NCBI RefSeq assembly: GCF_042477335.2
Contig: NC_091245.1
Location: forward strand, 33,304,501-33,368,500
Reading direction: 5' to 3'
Length of the DNA stretch: 64,000 nucleotides
DNA from: Ovis canadensis
Lineage: Eukaryota; Chordata; Mammalia; Artiodactyla; Bovidae
The translations under genes and the position numbers were made by a program. Below the pieces are notes generated by a model, which was given only the letters and a program-made list of their open reading frames with translations, did not search any database and was not told where the DNA came from. Positions 18,905-29,562 of the stretch are shown one piece after another. How positions within the stretch are numbered: the first letter of the stretch is position 1; each line of letters starts with the position of its first letter.

Positions 18905-21222
18905 ATTTTAAAAACTGAAATAGAGTTGATTTACAAGATTGTGTCAGTTTCAGGTATACAGTAAAGTGATTCATATATATATGTATATACATATATATTC
19001 TTTTTCAGAGTTTTTTCCATTACAGGTTATTATAAGATAACAACTTTAGTTCCCTGTGCTATAAGTAAATTCTTGTTGTTTTTCTGTTTTATATACATAC
19101 AGTAGTATGTATCTCTAAATCCCATCAGTTCAGTTCAGTGGCTCAGTCGTGTCCAACTCTTTGCGACCCCATGAATTGCAGCATGCCAGGCCTCCCTGTC
19201 CATCACCAACTCCCAGAGTTCACTCAGACTCACGTCCATCGAGTCAGTGATGCCATCCAGCCATCTCATCCTCAGTTGTCACCTTCTCCTCCTGCCGCCC
19301 TATCCCTCCCAGCATCAGAGTCTTTTCCAATGAGTCAACTCTTTGCATGAGGTGGCCAAAGTATTGGAGTTTCAGCTTTAGCATCATTCCTTCCAAAAAA
19401 CACCCGGGGCTGATCTCCTTCAGAATGGACTGGTTGGATCTCCTTGCAGCCCAAGGGACTCTCAAGAGTCTACTCCAACACCACAGTTCAAAAGCATCAA
19501 TTCTTTGGCACTCAGCTTTCGTCACAGTCCAGCTCTCACATCCATACATGACTACTGGAAAAACCATATCCTTGACAAGACGGACCTTTGTTGGCAAAGT
19601 CATGCCTCTGCTTTTCAACATGCTATCTAGGTTGGTCATAACTTTTCTTCCAAGGAGTAAGCATCTTTTAATTTCATGGCTGCAGTCACCATCAGCAGTG
19701 ATTTTAGAGCCCCCCCAAAACAAAGTCTGACACTGTTTCCACTGTTTCCCCATCTATTTCCCATGAAGTAATGGGACCAGATGCCATGATCTTCGTTTTC
19801 TGAATGTTGAGTTTTAAGCCAACTTTTTCCCTCTCCTCTTTCACTTTCATCAAGAGACTTTTTAGTTCCTCTTCACTTTCTGCCATAAGCGTGATGTCAT
19901 CTGCATATCTGAGCTTATTGGTATTTCTCCCAAAATCTTGATTACAGCTTGTTCTTCTTCCAGCCCAGCGTTTCTCATGATGTACTCTGCATAGAAGTAA
20001 GGTGACAATATACAGTAAGTAGTAAGTATAGAAGTAAGCAGGGTGACAATATATAGCCTTTTTGACTGTATAGTTCTCCTTTTCCTATTTGGAACCAGTC
20101 TGTTGTTCCACGTCCAGTTCTAGCTGTTGCTTCCTGAGTTGCATATAGGTTTCTCAAGAGGCAGGTCGGTGGTCTGGTATTCCCATCTCTCTCAGAATTT
20201 TCCAGTTTATTGTGATCCACACAGTCAAAGGCTTTGGCATAGTCAATAAAGCAGAAATAGATGTTTTCTGGAACTCTCTTGCTTTCTCGATGATCCAGTG
20301 GATGTTGGCAATTTGATCTCTGGTTCCTCTGCCTTTTCTAAAACCAGCTTGAACATCTGGAAGTTCACGTTTCATGTATTGCTGAAGCCTGGCTTGGAGA
20401 ATTTTGAGCATTACTTTACTAGCGTGTGAGATAAGTACAATTGTGCAGTAGTTTGAGCATTCTTTGGCATTGCCTTTCTTTGGGATTGGAATGAAAACTG
20501 ACCTTTTCCAGTCCTGTGGCCACTGCTGAGTTTTCCAAATTTATTTCCTAAATCTCATACTTCTAATTTATTTCTCTTCCCTTCCCCTTTGGTAACCTTA
20601 AGTTTGTTTTCTATGTCTGTGAGTCTATTTCTGTTTTGAAATAAATTTATTTGTATCATCTTTTTATATTCCACATATAAGTGATATCATATAATATTTG
20701 TCATTCTCTGTCTGACTTACTTTAGCTAGTATGACAAACTCTAGGTCCATTCAGGTTGCTACAAATGGCAACATTTCATTTTTTATTACTAAGTAATATT
20801 CCTCTGTGTATGTGTGTGTACACTACATCTTCTTTATCCATTCATGTATTGATGGACGCTTAGGTTGCTTCCACATCTTGACTATTGTAAGTAGTGCTAC
20901 AATGAACATTGGAGTGCCTGCATCTTTTTGAATTATGTTTTTTTTTTTCTTCGTATATGCCCAGGAGGGGATTGCAGGGTCATATGCTAGTTCTATTTTT
21001 GTTTTTTTAAGGAACCTTCATACTGTTCACCATAGTGGCTGAACCTATTTACACGCCCACCAATAGTGTAGGAGGATTCCCTGTCCTCCATGCTCTCTCC
21101 AGCATTTATTATTTGTAGACTTTTTTATGATGGCCATTCTGACTGGTGTGAGGTAATATCCCATTGTAGCTTTGATTTGCATTTCTCTAGTAATTAGCAA
21201 TGTTGAGCATCTTTTCATGTGC
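18905..21222 (-). mobile_element. L1 LINE (ORF2 3' part and 3' UTR) split by BovB
   Basis: Antisense L1. The left part (18905-19125) is 3' UTR ('GATTTACAAGATTGTGTCAG') and contains an AT palindrome near 18976-18999. The right part (20548-21222) covers the rest of the 3' UTR and the ORF2 C-terminal region ('ATTCTGACTGGTGTGAGG', 'AGCATCTTTTCATGTGCG'). The BovB between them is a later insertion. Confidence 0.88.
19126..20547 (-). mobile_element. BovB LINE inserted in L1
   Basis: Antisense BovB from the TTCAGTTCAG 3' end to 5' truncation in the RT region ('CACTGCTGAGTTTTCC'). It is flanked by CTAAATCCCAT (19115-19125) and CTAAATCTCAT (20548-20558), a target-site duplication with one mismatch. 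An internal duplication of about 40-50 bp disrupts the RT near 19990-20058. The minus-strand RT frame is broken several times. Confidence 0.92.
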
Positions 21223-21364
21223 GCTAGTCACAGTATTTTTAAAGGGAGCAGGGAAAGGCAAGGGAGTGCAAGTTTGGGATTGCACATCAAGATGCAGGAG
21301 CCATCTCTCTCCTCCCGTAGCATAAGAGCATTAGAGAAGGTGTGGCTTTTGTACCATGTCATGG

Positions 21365-21875
21365 GTGCTTTGCATTACGGGTGGGAAACCTGAGACCCTC
21401 CTAGGGAAATGGCTTTCCAGAAGCTACCCAGCAAAAGCAAGTTTTAAACTGAGATCTGCTGACTCCAAATCCAGAAAAAGAAGCAAGTTGAGCTGAGAAG
21501 ATTCAATGGAGTTGACACGACAATCTGAGATCAGGCCCTGCCAGAAGGAAAAGGTTCTGGGGAAACTGCTAGATAGAAGGTGCTGCAGGGGTAACTGACA
21601 GGGGGGCTACAGGCATGCCCCATGAGGCCCTCTTTCCTGCAGCTGGTACCCAGTGCCGCTCCACCCAGTGACACACAAAGTGGCCAAGAGTAAGCAACTC
21701 TGGATTCAGACAAACCTGACTTGAAAACTGCCTTTTCCTAACAAGGCAGTGAAATAGGTGTCACTACCCCATTTTACATATTTAGAAAACTGTGGCCTAG
21801 AAAGTCAGGGAGCTTTTCTAAGGCCATCCACTTGACCCATGTCTCATTTCCAAGCCTTCTACTTCCAAATGTTGG
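21365..21875 (-). mobile_element. Two diverged MIR-like fragments
   Basis: 21365-21470 has faint antisense MIR order. 21735-21875 is clearer: 'GTGTCACTACCCCATTTTAC', 'AAACTGTGGCCTAG', 'AAGGCCATCCACTTG'. The interval between them (21471-21734) is unclassified. Confidence 0.5.
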
Positions 21876-22004
21876 GATATTTCCATAAAATATTTCTTTA
21901 CATTTACAAAGTGATTTTTACCTCTAAAATCAGTAGTTTTGTATCTTCAGTGTTAATTCACTTGTCCAGTAGAAACTGCTTAGAGATATATATGGTGCTA
22001 GTCA

Positions 22005-22090
22005 ACCCTTTTTAAATGGAATTTTTATTGAGGTAATTAGATTCACATGAAGTTATAGGAAATAATAGTGAGGTCCCATATATATGACAG
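22005..22090 (-). mobile_element. Old L1 fragment
   Basis: The plus strand reads like an antisense L1M 3' segment ('ATTTTTATTGAGGTAATTAG', 'GGAAATAATAGTGAGG'). Short and diverged. Confidence 0.45.
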
Positions 22091-22194
22091 TCAACTTTTT
22101 GATATGAGTTTTATACCAGGCATGAAAGACTCTGGATCAAAGGAACTATAATGGTCTAGATATAATAAACCTTATAATTCTTTATAAGTCTTTT

Positions 22195-22400
22195 ATTTAT
22201 AAGTGGTATACATTTGAGGCATTAAAGTTCTGCTGCCTGGGGTCAAATCCAATACCACAACTTTTCAGTTTTCTTATCCCCAGTGAATTTCTTTTTCCAC
22301 ACTTGTGGGAAATAAGGGTGGTCATAGCCACATTGCTGATAGGATTATTGTGGGATTAAATGGGTTAATGCACATAAAGTGCTTAGAACATATAGTCAAC
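22195..22400 (+). mobile_element. MIR SINE
   Basis: Sense MIR: 'CTGGGGTCAAATCC' head, 'CAGTTTTCTTATCCCCAG', 'GGATTATTGTGGGATTAAA', 'GCACATAAAGTGCTTAGAA' tail. Confidence 0.8.
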
Positions 22401-22860
22401 TGATCTTTCATATTCTTGGCGTGTATCTACATATTTTTGCCTATGTACTGACTTGGAAAACAAAAGCTCAATCTTTTTCCACCTATTCCTTTCCCTTTGA
22501 GGGCAGGGCAGGGGTGGGGATTGGATTGTTACAGAAACTGGGAATGAGGGTACAGCTTTTTTGTTTAAACCTATACAACATTTACTTAATTATTTGAATA
22601 ATCCATATCATTAATAAACATTTTCTTTCATACATGGAAAATTCAAATTTTTTAAAAAATACTCAATTTCCCTGCTTATGGGAAGATATTCAAAGATACC
22701 AGCAGTTTCCTGCAAATATGTAAATTTTATTCCTTTCTTCTGGGAAGTCTTGAATAGAGAGTACATGATTTCATGAAAATCCTCATGAAATAGAAGCTAT
22801 TTCCTAATTTCATCTATGTGCATAGTTTATGTGTTCTAAATTATTAATAATACGGATGGA

Positions 22861-22920
22861 TAAAACCATTACAATATTATAAAGTAATTAGCCTCCAATT
22901 AAAATAAATAAATTTAAAAA
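22861..22920 (+). mobile_element. Very short L1 3'-end insertion
   Basis: Only about 60 bases of ruminant L1 3' end plus A-rich tail ('GTAATTAGCCTCCAATT', then AAATAAATAAATTTAAAAA). It sits between AATACGGATGGA (22849-22860) and AATAGGGATGGA (22921-22932), a target-site duplication with one mismatch. Confidence 0.85.
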
Positions 22921-23179
22921 AATAGGGATGGAAATTGCTTCTGTATCTTGATCTGATCCCATTGTTAGATGTGGGAATCTTAGAAAATTCTCTCATTTTG
23001 CCCTGTTCAAGGAATCTCTCTCTAAAGAACACAAGCAGTGCTTATACCTGTTTGATACACTGATAAATGATTAGGTTTAACTGAATAAAAGTCAAACCTG
23101 TCAAGACGTCTTAGGTGTTATTGGGCTCACATCCCCCCACTACAAACCCTTCCCTACCCCCCAACTACTCCAGTGCACA

Positions 23180-23560
23180 GACAACCACCACCTCCATCAT
23201 TACCATCCCCACCACCATCATCACCACCACTTCCATCATTACTACCCCCACCCCCATCATCATTATTACCACCTCCATCAATACCACTTCTTTCATCATT
23301 GCCATCCCCACCATCATCACTGCCACCATCTCCATCATTACTCCCACCACCCCTATCATGACTGCCACCTCCCTCATCATTACCTCTTCCATCACTACCA
23401 CCACCCCCATGAATACCAGCACTTCCATCATTACTGCCACCACATCATCATTGCCACTGTCTCCATCATTACCCGCGCTTCCACTGCCTCTCTCAGTACT
23501 TACAGCTCTACAACCTTCATCATTACCACCACCTCCAATATTACAACACCAAAGCCCATA
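23180..23560. repeat. Degenerate ACC/ATC triplet-rich tandem repeat
   Basis: About 380 bases built from CAC/CAT/ACC triplets (CATCATTACC, CCACC and similar), imperfect throughout. Because such triplets rarely create stops, both strands stay open (148 codons plus, 134 codons minus), giving Thr/Ile/Ser-rich and Met/Val/Gly-rich low-complexity frames. No coding function is implied. Confidence 0.9.
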
Positions 23561-24482
23561 AAATGGCAATTATCTGCTGATTGCCACAAAGCTAACCACA
23601 GAATGAATGGCAGGCAAAAAGGTTTTTTCAGAACCCTCATGATACTTTCACCAAATCTTTAACTCTTGCACAGTGTGAAGCATTTAACAGTCCTTCTCCC
23701 TAACTAGACTGGAAGTATATTTATTCTGCATGCTCTTTGCCTGGAACTGAGTTTATCTCTCAGTGGCTGCTCAGGAAGTATATCCCCAATGAAACTAAAT
23801 GCAAACCTCCCATCTCCTAACATGCACTTTCCATCCCAGACTACCCTGCCAGCTTCCAGAAGTCCTGTTTTTCAAAGATGGTTTTTATAAAAGGCAGTGT
23901 TGAGCCTTTTACATGAGAATTGTAGATAAATACTACAAGTGCCATGGGTTGCAGGCTCATGGTAGAGCTATTAGGAAAAACTGCAGGCCCTTAGCTAATG
24001 GAATGGGGCAGCCTCTCACAGAGGCTGTGTACTGGGGCATGTTGGACCCAAAAAGACATCAATTCCTTGTTGCCTCTTTATTTGGGAGCAAGGAGGCCAC
24101 TTAGGTAAAGCTTGACATTGTTACCAGGGTGAGAGCCTCACAAGAATGAGGAATACCCTGTTCTAGGGTGTCAGCCAGTACCCACGGAGTGTGCACGGAA
24201 ACAAGCAAGCTTAACAAGGCAGGAGGGGCTACTCTGAAGACAAACTGGCTTGCCTCTCCTCAGTGGAGAAATCTAAGTCAACCCATCCTTCACGAAGTTT
24301 CAGGCCTTTGTCCATCTGGCCAACCTGGGTCAGCATTTAAGTCCCTGGCCCTGCTCCGGAGAGAAGTGTGTAGCATCACTGTTTATGACGGGTCTCTATA
24401 ATGGTGTTGCTTTCTTCAGAGGCCTCTCCTGCCTTTCCCATCTGTTTGGGTTTCCTGCTGGAATAGCAGCTGGCGTGTGTAC

Positions 24483-24646
24483 ATCTGCTCAGTCGCTCAG
24501 TCGTGTCTGATCCTTTGTGACCCCCGTGCAATGGGTTGCCGTTTCCTCTTCCAGGGAATCTTCCTGACTCAGGGACTGAACCTGTGTCTCCTGTGTCTCC
24601 TGCAATGGCAGGCAGATTCTTTACCACTCTGCCACCTGGGAGACAT
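24483..24646 (-). mobile_element. Bov-tA SINE with internal deletion
   Basis: Antisense Bov-tA missing a central stretch of the Bov-A part: 'GTGACCCCCGTGCAATGGG' joins two distant segments. It carries a small duplication of 'CTCCTGTGT' (24588-24605). The head complement ends 'CTGCCACCTGGGAGACATC'. Confidence 0.85.
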
Positions 24647-24789
24647 CAGGTATATCTCAGTGCATTTGTAATCACTTGGTCAATTCCCCTCTTCCTTGCT
24701 AGATCACTAGTTTTACAAGGAGGTGAGGGGACTATATTTTCCAATTCACTGCCATATTCCTTGAATCTAGCACAAGTTAGATTCATTTA

Positions 24790-24910
24790 AAACCTGTAAT
24801 TTTTTAAATGAATGGTACAGTGAAGGTGTATAGTAAAGGCAGTACAGTAAAGGTACTGTGTACCTACTGTACACAGTAGGTGCTTAATAAACACTTGTAA
24901 ATAAATGAAT
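24790..24910 (+). repeat. L2/MIR tail with internal hairpin
   Basis: Ends in the common old-repeat tail 'GTAGGTGCTTAATAAACAC' and '(AAATGAAT)n'. Just upstream, TACTGTGTAC (24854-24863) and GTACACAGTA (24869-24878) form a perfect 10-bp inverted repeat around CTACT. Confidence 0.55.
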
Positions 24911-24964
24911 AAATCACTTAAAAATAAATGAACAAGAAAAACAAATAGTTTATAGACCTAGAAA

Positions 24965-25150
24965 GCTTCCAAAGTTCTTTTTACATGTATTAATTGTTTT
25001 TTATTTCTTACACGATCCATATGAAGGAAGAGTATTATTCTAATTTTTGCCAAAGAGGAAAATGAAGGATTGAAGCAGTGTAACTGCCCAGTAGCAAAGT
25101 TGAGAGTTCATCAAGTCGGGACCACCCAGCCCAGCTCTTCCTCCTTGCTC
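24965..25150 (-). mobile_element. MIR SINE, diverged
   Basis: Antisense MIR order: 'CACGATCCATATGAAGG', 'AGAGTATTATTCTAATTTT', 'CAAAGAGGAAAATGAAGG', 'CCCAGTAGCAAAGTTGAGA'. Confidence 0.65.
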
Positions 25151-26341
25151 TTTAAATTCTTTTTCTATTCATCAAACCCCCAAAGATAAACTTAGAATCT
25201 CAGCACCTTCCATCCCCCACACCTGCTGTGGGATCCCAATTAATAACTGCAAAAAACATTTGCTATTGTTCCGAGGAACTGGGAAATCAATGTGTTCATT
25301 AGCAGGCTCCCCCTCCCTGCCACCAGCCAGGAAGATGAGGTGCTGGGGCCTGTTCTCTCTATTTCTCCTCAACCATCTGTGACTAAAAATGTTCTTTGAA
25401 ATGCACTCTTCCCCAGCTCTCACAGTTAGAATTTCATCTCATCTTTATCTCACTTCCCCATGCTCACACCCCCACTCCCGAAAATAAAGCCCCCAGAACT
25501 GCTGATCTGCCTCTCTTTCCCAGATCCTCCCTAGTCAGCAAGAAAGAGACCAGATCCAGTGGTGGCTTTAGGTCTCAATTTTGATTTAAAAGGAAAACAG
25601 GCTTTCATCCTCCATGTTTCCCTGTCTGCCAGGCGCCGTATGCATGGCTTGTTAGTTCGGACCCTCCAGAAAGAAGGCAGAGGATGCAGGGTTCACACAT
25701 AGGCTAAATCTGAGCCCACAGAACCCTGGGTCCCCTGGTCCCTTCTGCTCAGAGCCAGCCCCATTTCCCGGTGTGCAGACTGATGGACCAGTGGCCACAC
25801 TACATCAAATCTCATGATGTGAATTTAGGGACTCTACTGTATATACCGAACTTCATTTACACAGGATCAGTCATCAAGGATAGTAAAAGGCTCTTTTAAA
25901 ACAAAATTTAAAGCTACTTAAAAGTTGCAGTCAAAAAATAAGAAATATCTGAATCATCCACTCAATAGCTTGCCACATTTGTTTTATCTTTATATATATG
26001 CTACTTTTTCCTTAAACCCTTTGAGAATAAGTTGACAATATTATGAAGTGTTACCCCTAAATTCTTTAGCATGTATCTTTTAAAAACAAGAGGATATTCC
26101 CCATAGCCAAAATACTGATCTCACTTGGTACATTAGAGAACTGTTATCTAATGTACAGTGTATATTCAGATGTCCCCTACTATCCCAATAATGTCCTTCA
26201 AATCTTTCTTTCCCATGTAGAGTCCAATCAAGAATCAGGTGTTGCATTTAAATGCCATTTCTTGTTAGCCTGTAATCTGAAACTGGTCCTCAGCCTTTTC
26301 TTTCTTTCCATGGTGTTGATGCTTTTGAACAGCATAAGCCA
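25151..26341. other. Repeat-poor interval
   Basis: No exon, RNA gene or confident repeat. Base composition varies from GC-moderate (25640-25800) to AT-rich (25860-26160). Confidence 0.4.
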
Positions 26342-26354
26342 GGTTTGTTTTTTA

Positions 26355-26441
26355 TTTTTTTATTTTTAAATTTTTATTTTTACTTTATTTTACTTTATAA
26401 TACTATATTGGTTTTGCCATACATTGACATGAATCCATCAC
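26355..26441 (-). mobile_element. Very short L1 3'-end insertion
   Basis: Antisense L1 terminal segment ('GGTTTTGCCATACATTGAC', 'ATGAATCCATCAC') behind a T-rich tail complement. It is flanked by a perfect 13-bp target-site duplication, GGTTTGTTTTTTA (26342-26354 and 26442-26454). The whole insertion is 87 bases including the tail. Confidence 0.9.
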
Positions 26442-26580
26442 GGTTTGTTTTTTAGAATGGTCCTCAACTTGAGTCACATGATTCCAGTTCACCCCATCAC
26501 TGGAGACATTAGATTTATCACATGACTAAATATGGTATGTATCAGATTTGGTCATTGTAAAAGTATCTTTCCTCTTTTGT

Positions 26581-26607
26581 TAAAAAAAAAAAAAACAAAA
26601 AAAAAAG
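26581..26607 (+). repeat. A-rich run
   Basis: (A)14 C (A)10 simple run at the 5' edge of an LTR-like element. Confidence 0.8.
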
Positions 26608-26990
26608 GCAGCAAGCCTGAAATGGAGTCACTTATGCTAAGCCCCACATCACCAAACAGAGACTTAACTTAATTACAGTTTCAGCTCTCCCACAAATGGA
26701 ATCTTAAATCTGTCAATCAGCAACTGCCTGATCAGCACTAGGTAGGTAATCTACCTGATAGCCCCCTAGGATCCCCTAAAGGACAATAATCTTGCAATAA
26801 TCAATCCACTTTTTTGCCAAGTATAACTTCCTTGTCATTGCTCCTTTCTGCCTATAAAATTCTTTCATTGTGTACAGCTTTTTGCAGCTCCTTTCTATTT
26901 GCTAGATGGGATGCTGCCTGATTCATGAATCACTGAATAAAGCCAATAAGATCTTTATAATTTATTCAGTTGAATTTTGTTTTTGAGTAA
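26608..26990 (+). mobile_element. Solo LTR of an endogenous retrovirus
   Basis: Plausible U3-R-U5 order. A TATA box (CTATAAAATTC, 26852-26862) lies about 80 bases upstream of an intact polyadenylation signal AATAAA (26936-26941) preceded by 'GATTCATGAATCACTG'. U5 follows to about 26990. No gag/pol/env sequence adjoins and no partner LTR was seen, so it is a solo LTR. The exact family was not assigned. Confidence 0.65.
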
Positions 26991-27235
26991 TTAATCAGTA
27001 TTCTATGGGAAGGTATTTGAGACCATATGAATATCCTTTACCCAAACAACTTTAATATAACGGCTTAAGCATTCATTGATAATACTTACCTAAATCAGTT
27101 ATTATAGCAGTGATTGCAAAACAGTACTGTTATATTTCTATCATTCCTCATACAAAAGCTTTTTTTATGCAAAAAGAACTTTTCCTCTCCCTCTTCAATT
27201 TTTAGTATCACTCTAGACTCATGGATTCCTTTTTA

Positions 27236-27682
27236 TATTATTTCTAGTAGTCATGTACAGATGTGAGAGTTGGACCATAAAGAAGGCTGAGGGCTGAATA
27301 ATTGATATTTTTGAACTTTGATGCTGGAGAAGACTCTTGAGAGTCCCTTGGACAGGAAGGAGACCAAACCAGTCAATCCTAAAGGAAACCAATCCTGAAT
27401 ATTCACTGGAAGGACCTGATGTTGAAGCTAAAGCTCCAATACTTTGGCCACCTAATGTGAAGAGCAGATTCATTGGAACAGAGGAACAGACTCTGATTCT
27501 GGGAAAGGTTGAGGGCAGGAGGGAGAGGGGGAGCAACAGAGGATAAGATGGCTGGATAGCATCATCGACTCAACAGACATGAGTTTGAACAGACTCTGGG
27601 AGATGGTGAAGGACAGGGAAGCCCGGCGTGCTACAGTCCATGGGGTCTCAAAGTTGGATAAAACTGGACAACTGAATAACAA
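27236..27682 (+). mobile_element. BovB LINE 3' end, older subfamily
   Basis: Sense BovB 3' segment from 'GTAGTCATGTACAGATGTG' to 'GGACAACTGAATAACAACAA'. The 3' end is AACAAC-type rather than (CTGAA)n. Diverged from the younger copies by many substitutions and small gaps. Confidence 0.9.
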
Positions 27683-27879
27683 CAAGAATGTTAGAACCCC
27701 TTGTTGCCAATCTTCACTCTGTTGCTCTAATCGAGGATCTTGGAGAAAATATTAAGTTTTTTCTAGCTCCTTCCCATCCTCATTCTCCCTAATCTCAGTC
27801 ATTTGAGAGTTCACATGTTGGTCCCTCCTACTCCCTGCTGAGTGTATTCCTCACAGGGAAATCTGAGAAGTCACGCAGA

Positions 27880-27992
27880 AGGATCCGACACTGTATCATG
27901 ATGTCCACTACCAAGCTGAGCTTCTTGAAGGATGGAGTCACTTCTCATGGCTGTGTCCCCAGCACCTAGCGTGGTACCTGGATGTTAGTATG
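27880..27992 (+). mobile_element. L2 LINE 3' terminal fragment
   Basis: Terminal L2-like order: 'CTGAGCTTCTTGAAGGATGG', 'CTGTGTCCCCAGCACCTAG', 'GTACCTGGATGTTAGTATG'. Confidence 0.6.
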
Positions 27993-28329
27993 TGCTCCCT
28001 GGTTATCATGAAAGGAACCCAAGAATGATTCCTTCAACTGAGTGCAAAGCAGCAGCTCAAAATCTCAGACAGTCTTTATCAGAGGGCAGTGAAGGAAAAT
28101 TCACTTTTACAGAATATTTAGAATGTACCAAGTTCCTGATAAATTCACCAAAAAGCTGCCATATTAGCTTGGACTTTTATGTGAGAAGCGAGTAAAAGTA
28201 TCTGATGTTTTTAAACCACTGTTATTCTGGGTCTGTCACATACAGCTGAGCTTATATCCCAGATAACATATTCCCCTACTGTACACTCTAGTCGTGATGG
28301 CTATTTCTGGTTCCTTGAACACACTGCTC

Positions 28330-28480
28330 CTGTGCTTCTCAAAGGAATCACCTAGGTCTTTTTAAAAAGCAGATTCTGATTCAGCGGGTCTGAGCTGAGG
28401 ACAAAGATTCTGCATTTCTGACAAGCTCCCAGATGAGGCTGATGCCACTCCTCCGGAGACCACACTGCAGTCTGTGACAG
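28330..28480 (+). mobile_element. MER5A-type hAT remnant
   Basis: 'GTGCTTCTCAAAGGAATCAC', 'CAGATTCTGATTCAGCGGGT', 'GCATTTCTGACAAGCTCCCA' and 'GATGAGGCTGATGCC' in MER5A order. Confidence 0.85.
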
Positions 28481-29224
28481 CGAGGCACTACTCTGCTTCA
28501 TATCAGAATGCATTTGCAAATGCTGTTCTCTTTGCTTCAAGCCCCACCTCTCCTGGTGTGTCTAGAGAATTCCCATTCATTCTTTAAAAACTTGTTTAAG
28601 GGTCATCTCTTCTTCCTTTGCCATCTGGTTTGTGAGTACCTACTATGTGCCATTGCTGGCTTAGGCTCTGGAATCTATGAGTGTACAATAAAAATATGAT
28701 CTGTCCTCTCAACAATTCCACAGTCTAGCAGAGAGAGACTATAAAATAAGCAAACACACAAACCAACACGAACACTGACAATTGCAATATGTACCAGAGA
28801 AAATGAAGAGGGAGAAGGACCAAGAAGGGGGTCATCCTTTAGGCACCTAGTCAGGGAGGAGCTTTCAAAGGGGAAGATAATTGAGGTGAGATCTGAAAAA
28901 AGAGAAGAAATTGACCCTATGAAAAACTGGAGGGAGGGAAGAGCATCTGAGGCTGAGGAAAGAGAAGGGGGGCAATGCCCCAGAGTTTGGAATGTTAAAG
29001 GACCTAAAATAGGTGTGACTTAAAGATAGTGAGAGCTAGGAGGAAGCTCTGAGCCGAGATGGGAGGAGTCAAGGGCCAGGTCATGTAAGACCTTTGGCCG
29101 TGGTAATGTGCTAGAATTTCATTGCAACTGAAATGGGAAACCACTGGAGAGTTTTAAGCACAAGAACGATAAGATTTAATGTATGTTTTTAAAAGAGCAC
29201 TCTGGCTGCTTCATGAAAAATGTA

Positions 29225-29492
29225 TGGTAATAACAGCTAATGATAATAGCTAACACTTATTGATTGTGCTTATTACACACCAGGCATGGCTCTGAGTGCT
29301 TACATATATTAACTCATTTAGTGCTCTCAATAACCTTATGAAACAGGTACTGTTATTATTCTCATTTTATAGATGAAATTGAGATAAGAAAAAAGTTAAT
29401 AAACTTGTTCAAGTCACATAGCTAGTGCATATTGGAGCTAAGATTTGAACCCAGGCAGCCTGGTTCTGGAGTTGTGGCACTATATCACTTTA
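29225..29492 (-). mobile_element. MIR SINE inserted in L2, near full length
   Basis: 'ATAATAGCTAACACTTATTG', 'TTAACTCATTTAGTGCTC', 'CATTTTATAGATGAAATTG', 'GTCACATAGCTAGTGCAT' and 'GATTTGAACCCAGGCAGCC' form an almost complete antisense MIR. L2-like sequence flanks both sides. Confidence 0.92.
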
Positions 29493-29562
29493 CCTCAAGA
29501 GAGAGCATGGAAGCAGGGTAATTCATTAGGGCAGACTTGCAGCCTGTCAAGGTGGGAGACAC

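Noticed and set aside
18976..18999. AT-only palindrome
   Set aside because: Part of the variable TA-rich stretch in the artiodactyl L1 3' UTR.
23115..23561. 148-codon Thr/Ile/Ser-rich open frame
   Set aside because: Explained fully by the ACC/ATC triplet repeat, which lacks stop codons on either strand.
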